A stretch of 64,000 bases of DNA from Filimonas lacunae (GTDB lineage: Bacteria; Bacteroidota; Bacteroidia; Chitinophagales; Chitinophagaceae). Made by a program: the position numbers and the translations under genes. Location: contig NZ_AP017422.1 in assembly GCF_002355595.1 (NCBI RefSeq), forward strand, positions 186,001 to 250,000, in the 5' to 3' direction. This document shows, piece by piece, positions 50,472-59,768 of this stretch. The stretch's first letter is position 1. The number at the start of each line of letters is the position of its first letter. The notes below the pieces were generated by a model that was given only the letters and a program-made list of their open reading frames with translations, was not told where the DNA came from and made no database searches.

Positions 50472-53267
50472 GTGATTCACCATTGCTTTCTTTACAAAAG
50501 AATAATAGTTCTTTTTGCGTTTCTATTGCCCTTGCTTATGGGGTATAGTCAACAGGCTGTTGTGCACGGTAATATTGCCGACAGCTTTGCCCACAAAAAA
50601 ATGTACCAGTCGTCGGTTGCCCTGTTGCGGGCTAAAGACTCTGTACTGTATCGTTTTACACGCACAACCAGTGATGGAAATTTTACTTTCAGCCGCCTGA
50701 CGGCAGGCGATTATATTTTACTGGTAACCACTCCGGGCTATGCCGATTATGTAGATCGTTTGCAGCTAACCGATACCACACAGTTACATAAAGGCCAATT
50801 GTTTATGACGTTAAAGGCGCGTTTGCTGGAAGATGTGGTAGTAAGGCAAACGGTGGCAGCAATTAAAATAAAAGGGGATACCACAGAGTATACGGCGGAT
50901 AGTTTTCATACGGTTAAAGATGCTACAGTAGAAGACTTATTGAAAAAGCTACCGGGCATACAGGTTAATTCCAAGGGCCAGATAACGGCTCAGGGCGAAA
51001 CGGTGAAAAAAGTGCTGGTAGATGGGGAAGAGTTTTTTGGAGATGACCCTACGTTGGTTACTAAAAACCTGCGGGCAGATATGATTGATAAGGTGCAGGT
51101 ATATGATAAGAAAAGCGACCAGGCTGCTTTTACGGGGGTGGATGATGGCACTAAAGACAAAACAATTAACCTGAAGCTGAAGGCGGATAAAAAGAAAGGA
51201 TACTTTGGAAAGCTGGAAGCTTCTGCAGGATCGGAAGGCTATTACGATTACCAGGCTATGTTTAACCTGTTTCGTAACAAGGAAAAGCTGGCTGCTTACG
51301 GTATTGTTTCCAGCATAGGTAAAACAGGGTTAAACTGGGATGAGAAAAGCAGCTACGGACAAAGCCAGATGGATAATGTCAATTACGATGAAGTAATGGG
51401 CTTTTATTCTTTTAATGGTGATGGAGATGATATAGGGGGCTGGGATGGCCGGTATAACGAAAGAGGATATCCTTACGCCACTGCTGCGGGATTACATTAT
51501 AATAACAAGTGGAAGGAAGATAAAATTTCACTGAATGCTAATTATAAGATGCTGGACCTGAAAGTAAATAGCGCCAGTGATAACCAATCGAAAATGCTGT
51601 TGCGCGATTCTGCTTATTACCAGAACTCCGGCGACCGCTCTACCAATAATGTTTCCCGGCACCGGTTGGATGGTAGCTATGAAGTAAAAATAGATTCTTC
51701 TTCTGTTATTAAGTTTACGGCCAACGGCGGCACTGATCATAAAGTAACAGAAAACTACAGCTATACCAATTCGCTGGATAGTAGCCGGGTGCTGGTGAAC
51801 GAAGGTAACACGCATAGAACTTCTGTGGGCGACACACGTAAATTAAGCGCTAACCTGTTGTGGATGAAGAAGCTGGCTAAAAAGGGCAGAAGCCTTTCTG
51901 TAAACCTGTCAGGTAAAATAAACAATACAGATGCCAGTGGTTTCCTGGATGCTACTACCAACTATTATAAAGAAGGCGTTTTTTCGTATAACCAGCTGGT
52001 GAACCAGTTAAAAACGCAGCAGGTAAAAAATACCAGTATAGATGCAAAAGCCACCTATGCCGAGCCATTGTCTAAAACGAGCGCCCTGGTGTTCAACTAT
52101 GGGGTGGTGATCAATAACACACAGTCGCAGCGTAATTCATTCAATACCAGTGGTGATGGAAAATACAATCAATTAGATAGCACTTATAGTAGCAATTATA
52201 TCTATGATATTTTTACGCATCAGGGCGGCGCTACTTATACCATGTCTTTGGCTAAACTGAAAATGAAAGTAGGTAGCAATGTGGGCATTACCAATTTTAA
52301 CCAGCAGGATAAGTTGTTTAATACCGAACAAACCAGGCATTTTATAAATTGGTATCCATCTGCTATGATGCGGTATAGTTTTAGCACACAAAGAAGCTTG
52401 TCGTTCCAGTATAATGGCCACACTACACAGCCTTCTATTGAAGCGTTGCAGCCTTTACGTACCAACGAAAACCCACTCAGCATTACCATTGGCAATCCTG
52501 ATCTGAAGCCTGAATTCAGCAACCAGTTTAATCTATACTTCAACGATTACAAAGTGATGTCCAAGCAAAGCCTTTGGGTAAGCCTTAGTTATAATGTGGC
52601 TCAAAATTCTATCAGCAGCAGAAGTGTTATTGACAGTGCAGGTAAAACTACCAGCCAGTCGGTAAACGTGAATGGTAACAGTTATGCCGGGTTGTATGCC
52701 AATTATGGTTTCAAGCTGGCTAAACCGGATATCAGCATTCGCCCGGGAATCAATTTCTCCATGCAAAAGAATAGCAATTTTGTAAACGGATTGGCTAACC
52801 AAACGCGTGGCTACAATTATGAGGGTGGTGTGTATATAGGTCGCGATAAAGAAGAAAAATATGATATAGGCGTTAACCTTCGTGCCAGCTATTCTACCAG
52901 CCGTTCGTCTATACAGCAGAATGTGCAACCCGATTACTGGACATACTATATTCAGCCCGAAGCTACCCTGCTTTTTCCCGGCAAGCTGGAGCTACATACG
53001 GATGGTAATTTTACGCTCAGGCAACGTACCAGCATTTTTACTACCAATAACAATATCTTCTTGTGGAATGCATGGATTGGCAAAAAGTTGCTGAAGAATA
53101 AGTCGTTATTGCTGAAGGCCAGCGTAAACGACATCTTAAATCAAAATACAGGCTTTAGTCGTAACATTTACAACAACAATATTTCTCAGAGCACCTACAA
53201 CACTATCCGCAGGTATGGCATGCTGTCGGTGGTGTGGAATTTTAATGGAACCACTGTTAAAGAATAA
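50472..53267 (+). CDS. outer-membrane beta-barrel protein (TonB-receptor-like, OMP_b-brl_3 type)
   Basis: A 931-residue outer-membrane protein. It begins at GTG, with a signal peptide ending LLMGYSQ. A carboxypeptidase-regulatory-like beta-sandwich follows (about 27-115), then a plug-like domain with DLLKKLPGIQVNSKGQITAQ and VLVDGEEFFGDDPTLVTKNL, and a large barrel to the C-terminus. The plug marks the Bacteroidota barrel family related to TonB-dependent receptors; no SusD partner is present. The GLPGLI gene follows immediately, a frequent pairing. Substrate unknown. Confidence 0.88.
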   Translation: MIHHCFLYKRIIVLFAFLLPLLMGYSQQAVVHGNIADSFAHKKMYQSSVALLRAKDSVLYRFTRTTSDGNFTFSRLTAGDYILLVTTPGYADYVDRLQLTDTTQLHKGQLFMTLKARLLEDVVVRQTVAAIKIKGDTTEYTADSFHTVKDATVEDLLKKLPGIQVNSKGQITAQGETVKKVLVDGEEFFGDDPTLVTKNLRADMIDKVQVYDKKSDQAAFTGVDDGTKDKTINLKLKADKKKGYFGKLEASAGSEGYYDYQAMFNLFRNKEKLAAYGIVSSIGKTGLNWDEKSSYGQSQMDNVNYDEVMGFYSFNGDGDDIGGWDGRYNERGYPYATAAGLHYNNKWKEDKISLNANYKMLDLKVNSASDNQSKMLLRDSAYYQNSGDRSTNNVSRHRLDGSYEVKIDSSSVIKFTANGGTDHKVTENYSYTNSLDSSRVLVNEGNTHRTSVGDTRKLSANLLWMKKLAKKGRSLSVNLSGKINNTDASGFLDATTNYYKEGVFSYNQLVNQLKTQQVKNTSIDAKATYAEPLSKTSALVFNYGVVINNTQSQRNSFNTSGDGKYNQLDSTYSSNYIYDIFTHQGGATYTMSLAKLKMKVGSNVGITNFNQQDKLFNTEQTRHFINWYPSAMMRYSFSTQRSLSFQYNGHTTQPSIEALQPLRTNENPLSITIGNPDLKPEFSNQFNLYFNDYKVMSKQSLWVSLSYNVAQNSISSRSVIDSAGKTTSQSVNVNGNSYAGLYANYGFKLAKPDISIRPGINFSMQKNSNFVNGLANQTRGYNYEGGVYIGRDKEEKYDIGVNLRASYSTSRSSIQQNVQPDYWTYYIQPEATLLFPGKLELHTDGNFTLRQRTSIFTTNNNIFLWNAWIGKKLLKNKSLLLKASVNDILNQNTGFSRNIYNNNISQSTYNTIRRYGMLSVVWNFNGTTVKE

Positions 53268-53268
53268 A

Positions 53269-54024
53269 ATGATTACAATGAATGCAAAACAATACATGCT
53301 GCTGGTCATCCTTCTTTGTGGAACATGGCATAGTCAGGCGCAGCAGCCTTTATATTTAACAGCAGGCAAAATTGAATTTGAAAAAAAGGTGAACATGTAT
53401 GCCCAAATGGAAGGTGAGGATGATGAGTGGGTACAGGTGATTAAAAAGAACATGTCACAGTTCAGGGTTACTTACCACAACCTGTTATTTAATGGAGATA
53501 GTATTTTATATACTCCCGGGCGCAGTAATCCGGATAATAGCTCTATGGAGTTTGCCCCGCTGGGCGAAGACAATATTGTGTTTACCAACCTGACTGCCAG
53601 TCAGTGTGTTAGCCAGAAAAAAGTGTACGACGAGCGTTACCTGGTAAAAGACAGCACCCGGCAAATAGCCTGGAAACTCACCAACGAAACGCGGATGATC
53701 GCAGGTTTTGAATGCAGGCGCGCCAATGCGTTGATCATGGATTCGGTGTACGTGGTGGCATTTTATACCGATGCTATTATCCCGGCGGGTGGTCCTGAGT
53801 CTTTTAACGGGTTGCCGGGCATGATTTTAGGGGTGGCGCTGCCGCACGATCATGTAAGTTGGTTTGCTACAAAAGTGTATGCCGAGGCAGTACCGGTTAA
53901 GTTATTACAGGCACCGGCAAAAGGCAAGGCGTCTACCAATAAAACCATGCAGGAAGAACTGCAAACAACCATGAAACGCTGGGGAAAATACGGGCAGAAG
54001 AATATTCTGGCCGCTATGCTGTAA
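53269..54024 (+). CDS. GLPGLI family protein
   Basis: A 251-residue exported protein of the GLPGLI family, named for a motif seen here as NGLPGMILGVAL. The N-terminus MITMNAKQYMLLVILLCGTWHSQAQ is a signal peptide; an alternative ATG lies at 53278. The open frame continues upstream to 53215 but overlaps the preceding gene, so 53269, one base after its stop, is preferred. The function is unknown; members are usually encoded next to outer-membrane barrel proteins of the type found immediately upstream, as here. Confidence 0.88.
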   Translation: MITMNAKQYMLLVILLCGTWHSQAQQPLYLTAGKIEFEKKVNMYAQMEGEDDEWVQVIKKNMSQFRVTYHNLLFNGDSILYTPGRSNPDNSSMEFAPLGEDNIVFTNLTASQCVSQKKVYDERYLVKDSTRQIAWKLTNETRMIAGFECRRANALIMDSVYVVAFYTDAIIPAGGPESFNGLPGMILGVALPHDHVSWFATKVYAEAVPVKLLQAPAKGKASTNKTMQEELQTTMKRWGKYGQKNILAAML

Positions 54025-54047
54025 ATTCGCCCTTCAAAGCGAATGGA

Positions 54048-54722
54048 ATGATGCAGGTTACCCAGTACATAGATCATACAATACTAAAACCCACCACTTT
54101 GGTGGCGGATATTGAGAAAGTTTGCGCAGAAGCAATAGAATATAAGTTTGCCGCCGTGTGTGTACCGCCGCCTTTTGTAAAAAAAGCAAAAGAATTAACG
54201 GCAGGTTCTGCAGTGAAGGTGGCTACGGTAATTGGTTTTCCGTTCGGTTATTCTGCTGTGGAAGCAAAACTGGCAGAGATTGTGCTGGCTTTGGTGGATG
54301 GAGCAGATGAGTTGGATATGGTGATTAACCTCATTGCCTTAAAAAATAACGACTGGCAATACCTGGCTAACGAACTCAATCATATTTTACCCATTATCCG
54401 CAGCAAGGGTAAGGTCATTAAAATCATCATCGAGTCGGGTATTCTTACCGATGAAGAGATTATTAAATGTTGCGAGTTGTATGGTGTTGCAGGCATCGAT
54501 TACCTGAAAACTTCTACCGGGTATGCCGAAAAAGGCGCTTCGGTACACGCTGTTTCCCTGTTTAAAAAGCATTTGCCTTCTAATGTTCAGATAAAAGCAT
54601 CCGGTGGCATTCGCGACTATGCTTTTGCCAAAGAACTGGTAGAAGCCGGTGCTACCCGCCTGGGCTGCAGTGCAGGTGTGGCCATTGCCCAGGGCCAAAG
54701 TGCCGGAGACGGTGGTTATTAA
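54048..54722 (+). CDS. deoC: deoxyribose-phosphate aldolase
   Basis: A 224-residue class I aldolase that splits 2-deoxyribose 5-phosphate into glyceraldehyde 3-phosphate and acetaldehyde, in deoxynucleoside breakdown. The Schiff-base lysine is K154 in DYLKTSTGY, the second lysine is K183 in IKASGGIRD, and the aspartate is D90 in GADELDMVIN. A second start codon follows at 54051. No other deo gene is in the window. It lies 23 bases downstream of the GLPGLI gene. Confidence 0.94.
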   Translation: MMQVTQYIDHTILKPTTLVADIEKVCAEAIEYKFAAVCVPPPFVKKAKELTAGSAVKVATVIGFPFGYSAVEAKLAEIVLALVDGADELDMVINLIALKNNDWQYLANELNHILPIIRSKGKVIKIIIESGILTDEEIIKCCELYGVAGIDYLKTSTGYAEKGASVHAVSLFKKHLPSNVQIKASGGIRDYAFAKELVEAGATRLGCSAGVAIAQGQSAGDGGY

Positions 54723-54766
54723 CACAGGCAATCCCCCTAAACTAAAAGTCCAAAAACCAGATAATT

Positions 54767-55207
54767 ATGAAAGCCGCTATTCTGATACTCTTTGTTGCTT
54801 TTGCCCATATAAGCTTTGCGCAGGACACTATTGTGGTGCGTAAAGATTCCAGGCTGGAAACGCTTACCGCCAAACAGGCCAGTACTAACAAGCTGGCTGG
54901 CAAAATGACCAGCAACGGTTTATACCGTGGTTTTCGCCTGCAGGTGTTAAATACGCGTAGCCGCGAGCAGGCTTTTCAGGTGAAAACAGAGCTGTTGCGC
55001 CGTTTCCCGGAAGAAAAAACCTACCTGTTATATCAGAGTCCTTATTTTAAAGTGCGTATAGGCAATTTCCTGGAAAGAGCCGATGCGGAAGAGTTCCGTC
55101 AAATGGTAATGAAGCAATATCCGCAGGGCGTGTTTGTAATTGACGACGCCATTGAATACCGCCCGGGCGCAGCTACTTCGGAAGAAACGGAACCAGATTC
55201 GCAGTAA
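54767..55207 (+). CDS. SPOR-domain exported protein
   Basis: A 146-residue protein with a signal peptide (MKAAILILFVAFAHISFA) and one SPOR domain (about residues 58-125): GFRLQVLNTRSREQAFQVKT and YFKVRIGNFLERADAEEF. SPOR domains bind peptidoglycan strands lacking stem peptides, usually at division sites. The short C-terminal tail is acidic. It lies 44 bases after deoC and 18 before the amidohydrolase gene, so the region 50.5-56.4 kb reads as one loose transcription unit. Confidence 0.87.
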   Translation: MKAAILILFVAFAHISFAQDTIVVRKDSRLETLTAKQASTNKLAGKMTSNGLYRGFRLQVLNTRSREQAFQVKTELLRRFPEEKTYLLYQSPYFKVRIGNFLERADAEEFRQMVMKQYPQGVFVIDDAIEYRPGAATSEETEPDSQ

Positions 55208-55225
55208 TATATCAATTCAGCAGTG

Positions 55226-56407
55226 ATGAGTTTAGAACAAAAGATTAAGGATCTGGCACAGCAATACGCCGGTGAGTTTACCGAGGTACGCAGGCACCTG
55301 CATGCGCATCCTGAGTTAAGCTACCAGGAACATGCTACTTCGGCCTTTGTACAGCAAAAATTACAGTCGTACGGTATTCCGTTTTCTATAAAAGCTACCA
55401 CCGGGGTAGTAGGGATTATTGAAGGTAAAAAACCGCAAAGCCGGGTAATTGCGCTTCGTGCCGATATGGATGCGCTGCCTATCAAAGAGGAAAATGATGT
55501 GCCTTACCGTTCGCTGAACGAAGGGGTAATGCATGCCTGCGGGCACGATGTACACACCACCTGCCTGTTGGGAGCCGCTAAAATATTAAGCGAGTTGAAA
55601 GGGGAGTGGGAAGGAACGGTGAAACTGATTTTTCAGCCGGGGGAAGAAAAAAATCCGGGCGGCGCCAGTCTTATGATTAAAGACGGTGTGCTGGAGAACC
55701 CCAAACCACAGGGTATTTTTGGTTTGCACGTGCACCCGGGACTGGACGCAGGGTTGTTAAGTTTTAGAAAAGGGCGGGTAATGGCCAGCGCCGATGAAAT
55801 ATATATTACCATCAAAAGCAAGGGCGGACATGCAGCGGCACCACATTTAACAGCCGATACTATTCTCATAGCATCGCAGTTAATTGTTAGTTTACAACAG
55901 ATTATCAGCCGTAACAACAACCCGTTATCACCTTCTGTGCTGTCTATCTGTTCCTTCCAGGGTGGACATACCACCAACGTAATACCCAGCGAGGTAAAAC
56001 TGATGGGTACCTTCCGTGCTATGGATGAGGTGTGGCGTTTTAAAGCCCACGAGCTCATTCGTAAACAAACCATCGGACTGGTAGAGTCTATGGGAGCCGA
56101 GGTGGATCTGCATATTGATGTGGGCTATCCTACGGTGGATAACGACCCTGAATTAACCGATAAAGGCTGGAATAAGGCTAAAATATATATGGGTGAAGAC
56201 CATGTGCAGGAAACGGAAATGCGCATGGGAGCCGAAGATTTTGGCTACTATACCCAGGCCATCCCGGGCTGTTTTTACCGTTTAGGGGTAAGAAATGAAG
56301 CCAGGGGCATTGTTCACAACGTGCACACTCCCCGATTCGACGTCGATGAAAAAGCGATAGAAATAGGGATGGGCATGATGGCTTGTCTGGGAGCTACCAT
56401 CCAATAA
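55226..56407 (+). CDS. M20-family amidohydrolase
   Basis: A 393-residue metal-dependent peptidase or amidase. Metal-binding motifs ALRADMDALPIKEE, MHACGHDVHTTCLLGAA and QPGEEKNPGGA are present, followed by the dimerisation (lid) domain and MGAEDFGYYTQAIPGCFYRLG, all typical of the IAA-amino-acid hydrolase/aminoacylase-like subgroup. No signal peptide is seen, so it is probably cytoplasmic. A GTG at 55223 is directly before the ATG used here. Substrate unknown. Confidence 0.9.
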   Translation: MSLEQKIKDLAQQYAGEFTEVRRHLHAHPELSYQEHATSAFVQQKLQSYGIPFSIKATTGVVGIIEGKKPQSRVIALRADMDALPIKEENDVPYRSLNEGVMHACGHDVHTTCLLGAAKILSELKGEWEGTVKLIFQPGEEKNPGGASLMIKDGVLENPKPQGIFGLHVHPGLDAGLLSFRKGRVMASADEIYITIKSKGGHAAAPHLTADTILIASQLIVSLQQIISRNNNPLSPSVLSICSFQGGHTTNVIPSEVKLMGTFRAMDEVWRFKAHELIRKQTIGLVESMGAEVDLHIDVGYPTVDNDPELTDKGWNKAKIYMGEDHVQETEMRMGAEDFGYYTQAIPGCFYRLGVRNEARGIVHNVHTPRFDVDEKAIEIGMGMMACLGATIQ

Positions 56408-56423
56408 AGTTAATTTCACTTAA

Positions 56424-56460
56424 CAAAAAGTGGCAGGCTTGTAAGCCTGCCACTTTTTGT
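56424..56460 (+). terminator. strong terminator after the amidohydrolase gene
   Basis: CAAAAAGTGGCAGGCT (56424-56439) pairs perfectly with AGCCTGCCACTTTTTG (56444-56459), a 16-bp stem with a 4-base loop, with the T-run inside the right arm. Confidence 0.9.
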
Positions 56461-56473
56461 TACACGAATGCCG

Positions 56474-56481
56474 TATTTTTG
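56474..56481 (+). promoter_or_regulatory. maeB promoter -7 element
   Basis: TATTTTTG matches TAnnTTTG exactly, 105 bases before the maeB start. The leader can pair GCCGGCG (56492-56498) with CGCCGGC (56567-56573) and contains a 19-codon open frame (56517-56576). Confidence 0.6.
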
Positions 56482-56586
56482 CGCCCTTATTGCCGGCGTA
56501 AACAGTCCCCCAAAAAATGAAATTCAACCCTATACAGGTCTGTTTTTGTGCATTGAAAGTGGTGTGCGCCGGCTAAAAACACAAAT

Positions 56587-58926
56587 ATGGATAAACAGAT
56601 TCAACTGAGAAAGCAGCAAGCGCTGGAGTATCACAGCAAGGGCCGCCCTGGAAAAATTGAAGTAGTCCCAACCAAAGAAGCAAAAACCCAGCGAGATCTC
56701 TCACTCGCTTACAGCCCCGGAGTAGCAGAACCCTGTAAAGAGATTTTCAACAACAAAGAAGATGTTTATAAGTATACGGCCAAGGGCAACCTGGTGGCAG
56801 TAATCAGTAACGGTACCGCGGTGCTGGGTTTGGGCGATATTGGTCCCGAAGCCAGTAAGCCGGTAATGGAAGGTAAGGGAGTACTGTTCAAAATTTTCGC
56901 GGATATTGATGTATTCGATATCGAAATCAACGAAAAAGATCCTGAGAAGTTTGTACAGATAGTAAAGGCGCTGGAACCTACTTTCGGTGGCATTAACCTG
57001 GAAGACATTAAAGCGCCGGAGTGTTTTTACATTGAAAAAGCACTGCGCGAGCAAATGAATATTCCGGTAATGCACGACGATCAGCACGGTACCGCTATCA
57101 TCAGCGGCGCTGCGTTATTGAATGCGCTGGAAATTCAGAAAAAGAAGATTGAAAAAACAAGATTCGTAATTAACGGTGCAGGTGCTGCGGCAATGGCCTG
57201 TGTGCAGATTTATGTGGCATTGGGCGCCAGTTATGAGAATTTTACCATGTTTGATAAAGACGGTGTGCTGCATGTTGGCCGTACCGATCTGGATGACGTG
57301 AAAAAGAAGTTTGCCGTGCAATCGGCCGACTGGAACCTGGCAAAAGCATTGAAAGATGCGGATGTGTTTGTTGGTTTGAGCGTGGGTAACGTGGTAACAC
57401 AGGATATGATTAAGAGCATGGCTAAAAACCCGGTGGTTTTTGCAATGGCCAATCCTGAGCCGGAAATTACTTATGATCTGGCTACTTCTGCCCGTAAAGA
57501 TATCATTATGGCTACCGGCCGTAGCGATTATCCTAACATGGTTAACAACGTATTAGGTTTCCCTTTCATTTTCCGTGGTGCGTTAGACGTGCGTGCCAGC
57601 ACCATTAACGAAGCTATGAAGCTGGCGGCGGTAAAAGCCCTGGCCGATCTGGCTAAAACGCCGGTTCCTGATATCGTTAACCTGGCTTATAACCAAAAGA
57701 ACATGTCGTTTGGTCCGGAATATATCATTCCTAAACCACTCGATCCCCGTTTGCTGTCTACCGTATCGCCTGCTGTGGCTAAAGCGGCTATTGAAAGTGG
57801 CGTAGCGCATAAGAAAATCGAAGATTGGGAGGCATATACTATTGAACTGAACAAGCGTTTAGGTTTAGATAACCAGATTATGCGTGCCCTGGGTGCTAAA
57901 GCCCGTCGTGATCCTAAGCGTATTGTGTTTGCAGAAGCGGATAACCTTAAAGTATTAAAGGCGGCCAGCATTGTATATGACGAAGGAGTTGGTTACCCGA
58001 TTTTATTAGGTAATGAAGCCAAAATTCGTCGTATAGCAGAAGAAAACCTGCTGGATATTTCTGAACTGCCTATTATAGATCCACTGCACGAGTCTACAGA
58101 AGAGAAGAGAAATCTGTATGCCGAGGTGTTCTTCTGGAAAAGGCAGCGTAAAGGCTTTAACTACTACGAGAGTAAGAAAATAATGAGCGACCGTAACCAC
58201 TACGGTTGTATGATGGTGGAAATGGGTGATGCAGATGCGATGATTTCGGGTTTAACCCGCGATTACGCAGAAACCATCCGTCCGGCCTTACAAATTATCG
58301 GTACCGAGGAAGGCGTGAAGCGTATTGCAGGTATGTACCTGTTATTGACCAAAAAAGGTCCTTTGTTCCTGGCCGATACTACTGTTAACTTTAACCCCAA
58401 TGCCGAAGAGCTGGCAGATATTGCTGAACTGGTAGCGCGCGAGGTAAAAACCTTTAACCTTACTCCGCGTATTGCTATGCTTAGTTACAGTAACTTCGGA
58501 AGCAACAACTCGGCCGAGGCTAAAATGGTGGCAGAAGCTACCCGCATTTTAAAAGAGCGCGACCGTACTTTGATTGTAGATGGTGAAATGCAGGCATCCC
58601 TTCCTTTCAATAAGGAAATTATGCGTGACAACTATCCGTTCAGCGAGCTGGTGAATGAAGATGTGAACACGTTAATCTTCCCTAACCTGAGTGCCGGTAA
58701 CGTAGCTTATGGTTTATTAAAAGAAGTAGGTGGTGCCGATGCTATTGGCCCGATTTTGTTAGGATTGAAAAAGCCGGTTCATGTGCTTCAACTGGGTAGC
58801 TCTGTGCGCAGTATTATCAATATGGCTAATATTGCGGTAATTGACGCCCAGCTGAAATGTAAACTGAATACAGATGATGCTGTACAACGTTCACCATATT
58901 GGACCAGTCGTAAAAAGAAACAGTAA
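56587..58926 (+). CDS. maeB: NADP-dependent malic enzyme with phosphotransacetylase-like C-terminus
   Basis: A 779-residue MaeB-type enzyme that decarboxylates malate to pyruvate, yielding NADPH. The malic-enzyme half (about 1-430) shows [34 protein letters not shown] and the dinucleotide motif [15 protein letters not shown]. The C-terminal half (about 445-770) is a phosphotransacetylase-like domain with [16 protein letters not shown] and [16 protein letters not shown], thought to bind acetyl-CoA as a regulator rather than to catalyse. Full length. It has its own promoter and is 27 bases from mlaE. Confidence 0.95.
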   Translation: MDKQIQLRKQQALEYHSKGRPGKIEVVPTKEAKTQRDLSLAYSPGVAEPCKEIFNNKEDVYKYTAKGNLVAVISNGTAVLGLGDIGPEASKPVMEGKGVLFKIFADIDVFDIEINEKDPEKFVQIVKALEPTFGGINLEDIKAPECFYIEKALREQMNIPVMHDDQHGTAIISGAALLNALEIQKKKIEKTRFVINGAGAAAMACVQIYVALGASYENFTMFDKDGVLHVGRTDLDDVKKKFAVQSADWNLAKALKDADVFVGLSVGNVVTQDMIKSMAKNPVVFAMANPEPEITYDLATSARKDIIMATGRSDYPNMVNNVLGFPFIFRGALDVRASTINEAMKLAAVKALADLAKTPVPDIVNLAYNQKNMSFGPEYIIPKPLDPRLLSTVSPAVAKAAIESGVAHKKIEDWEAYTIELNKRLGLDNQIMRALGAKARRDPKRIVFAEADNLKVLKAASIVYDEGVGYPILLGNEAKIRRIAEENLLDISELPIIDPLHESTEEKRNLYAEVFFWKRQRKGFNYYESKKIMSDRNHYGCMMVEMGDADAMISGLTRDYAETIRPALQIIGTEEGVKRIAGMYLLLTKKGPLFLADTTVNFNPNAEELADIAELVAREVKTFNLTPRIAMLSYSNFGSNNSAEAKMVAEATRILKERDRTLIVDGEMQASLPFNKEIMRDNYPFSELVNEDVNTLIFPNLSAGNVAYGLLKEVGGADAIGPILLGLKKPVHVLQLGSSVRSIINMANIAVIDAQLKCKLNTDDAVQRSPYWTSRKKKQ

Positions 58927-58953
58927 ACAGTAAAAAGTTAATCCCAACAGGAA

Positions 58954-59691
58954 ATGCACCTTTTAACACAGATTGGCAGGTATTTGCTCATGCTTAAGGG
59001 CATGTTTTCAAAACCGGAGAACGGAAAAATGTACTGGAAGGCCTTTATGGAGCAATGCTCTGAAATCGGCTTTGGTGCAATGCCTATCGTGTTAATCATT
59101 TCCTTTTTTCTGGGAGCGGTAACTACGGTACAAACTGCCTATCAGCTGGTAAGCCCGTTAATACCTAAAACCACTATTTCCATGATCGTGCGCGACACCA
59201 TTATGCTGGAACTGTCGCCCACCGTGGTTTGTGTGGTGCTGGCAGGTGTGGTGGGTAGTAAAATAGCCAGTGAGTTGGGTAATATGCGGGTGAGCGAACA
59301 GATTGACGCCTATGAAATCATGGGTATCAATACTAAAGGTTACCTGATTATGCCCCGGGTAATGGGTGCACTGGTGGTTATTCCGGCGTTGATAATACTA
59401 AGCATGTTCCTGGCGCTGTTAGGCGGCCGTATTGCGGGTACTATGGCTAATATCTTATCTGCCGAAAGTTATGATATTGGATTACGCCAGAACTTTAAAC
59501 CGTTTAATGTTTACTTTTCGTTGATTAAAACATACACTTTTGCTTTCTTAATCAGTTCGGTGTCGGCTTATTTTGGCTATTATGTAAAAGGGGGAGCACT
59601 GGAAATTGGCCGTGCCAGTACAACGGCGGTAATTGTAAGTTGTATCCTGATACTGTTGGCCGATTATCTGCTGGCTGCGCTGTTACTGTAA
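58954..59691 (+). CDS. mlaE: MlaE-family phospholipid transporter permease
   Basis: A 245-residue inner-membrane permease with about five hydrophobic helices. It contains IGFGAMPIVLIISFFLGAV, ELSPTVVCVVLAGVVGSKIA and ELGNMRVSEQIDAYEIMGIN, the last being the MlaE coupling region. MlaE acts with the ATPase MlaF and the MCE protein MlaD in lipid transport between membranes. Those partners, commonly directly downstream, are absent: a terminator and the opposite-strand pbpC follow. Confidence 0.92.
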   Translation: MHLLTQIGRYLLMLKGMFSKPENGKMYWKAFMEQCSEIGFGAMPIVLIISFFLGAVTTVQTAYQLVSPLIPKTTISMIVRDTIMLELSPTVVCVVLAGVVGSKIASELGNMRVSEQIDAYEIMGINTKGYLIMPRVMGALVVIPALIILSMFLALLGGRIAGTMANILSAESYDIGLRQNFKPFNVYFSLIKTYTFAFLISSVSAYFGYYVKGGALEIGRASTTAVIVSCILILLADYLLAALLL

Positions 59692-59711
59692 GGCAGTTGT
59701 GTAATCCAATA

Positions 59712-59768
59712 AAAAAGTCATTTACATAAGCACTTCCCGGAAGCTTATGTAAATGACTTTTTCTTTTT
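59712..59768. terminator. long bidirectional terminator between mlaE and pbpC
   Basis: Arms at 59712-59731 and 59743-59762 pair perfectly over 20 bases (core GTCATTTACATAAGC), loop of 11. A and T runs on the two sides suit termination on both strands. Confidence 0.92.
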
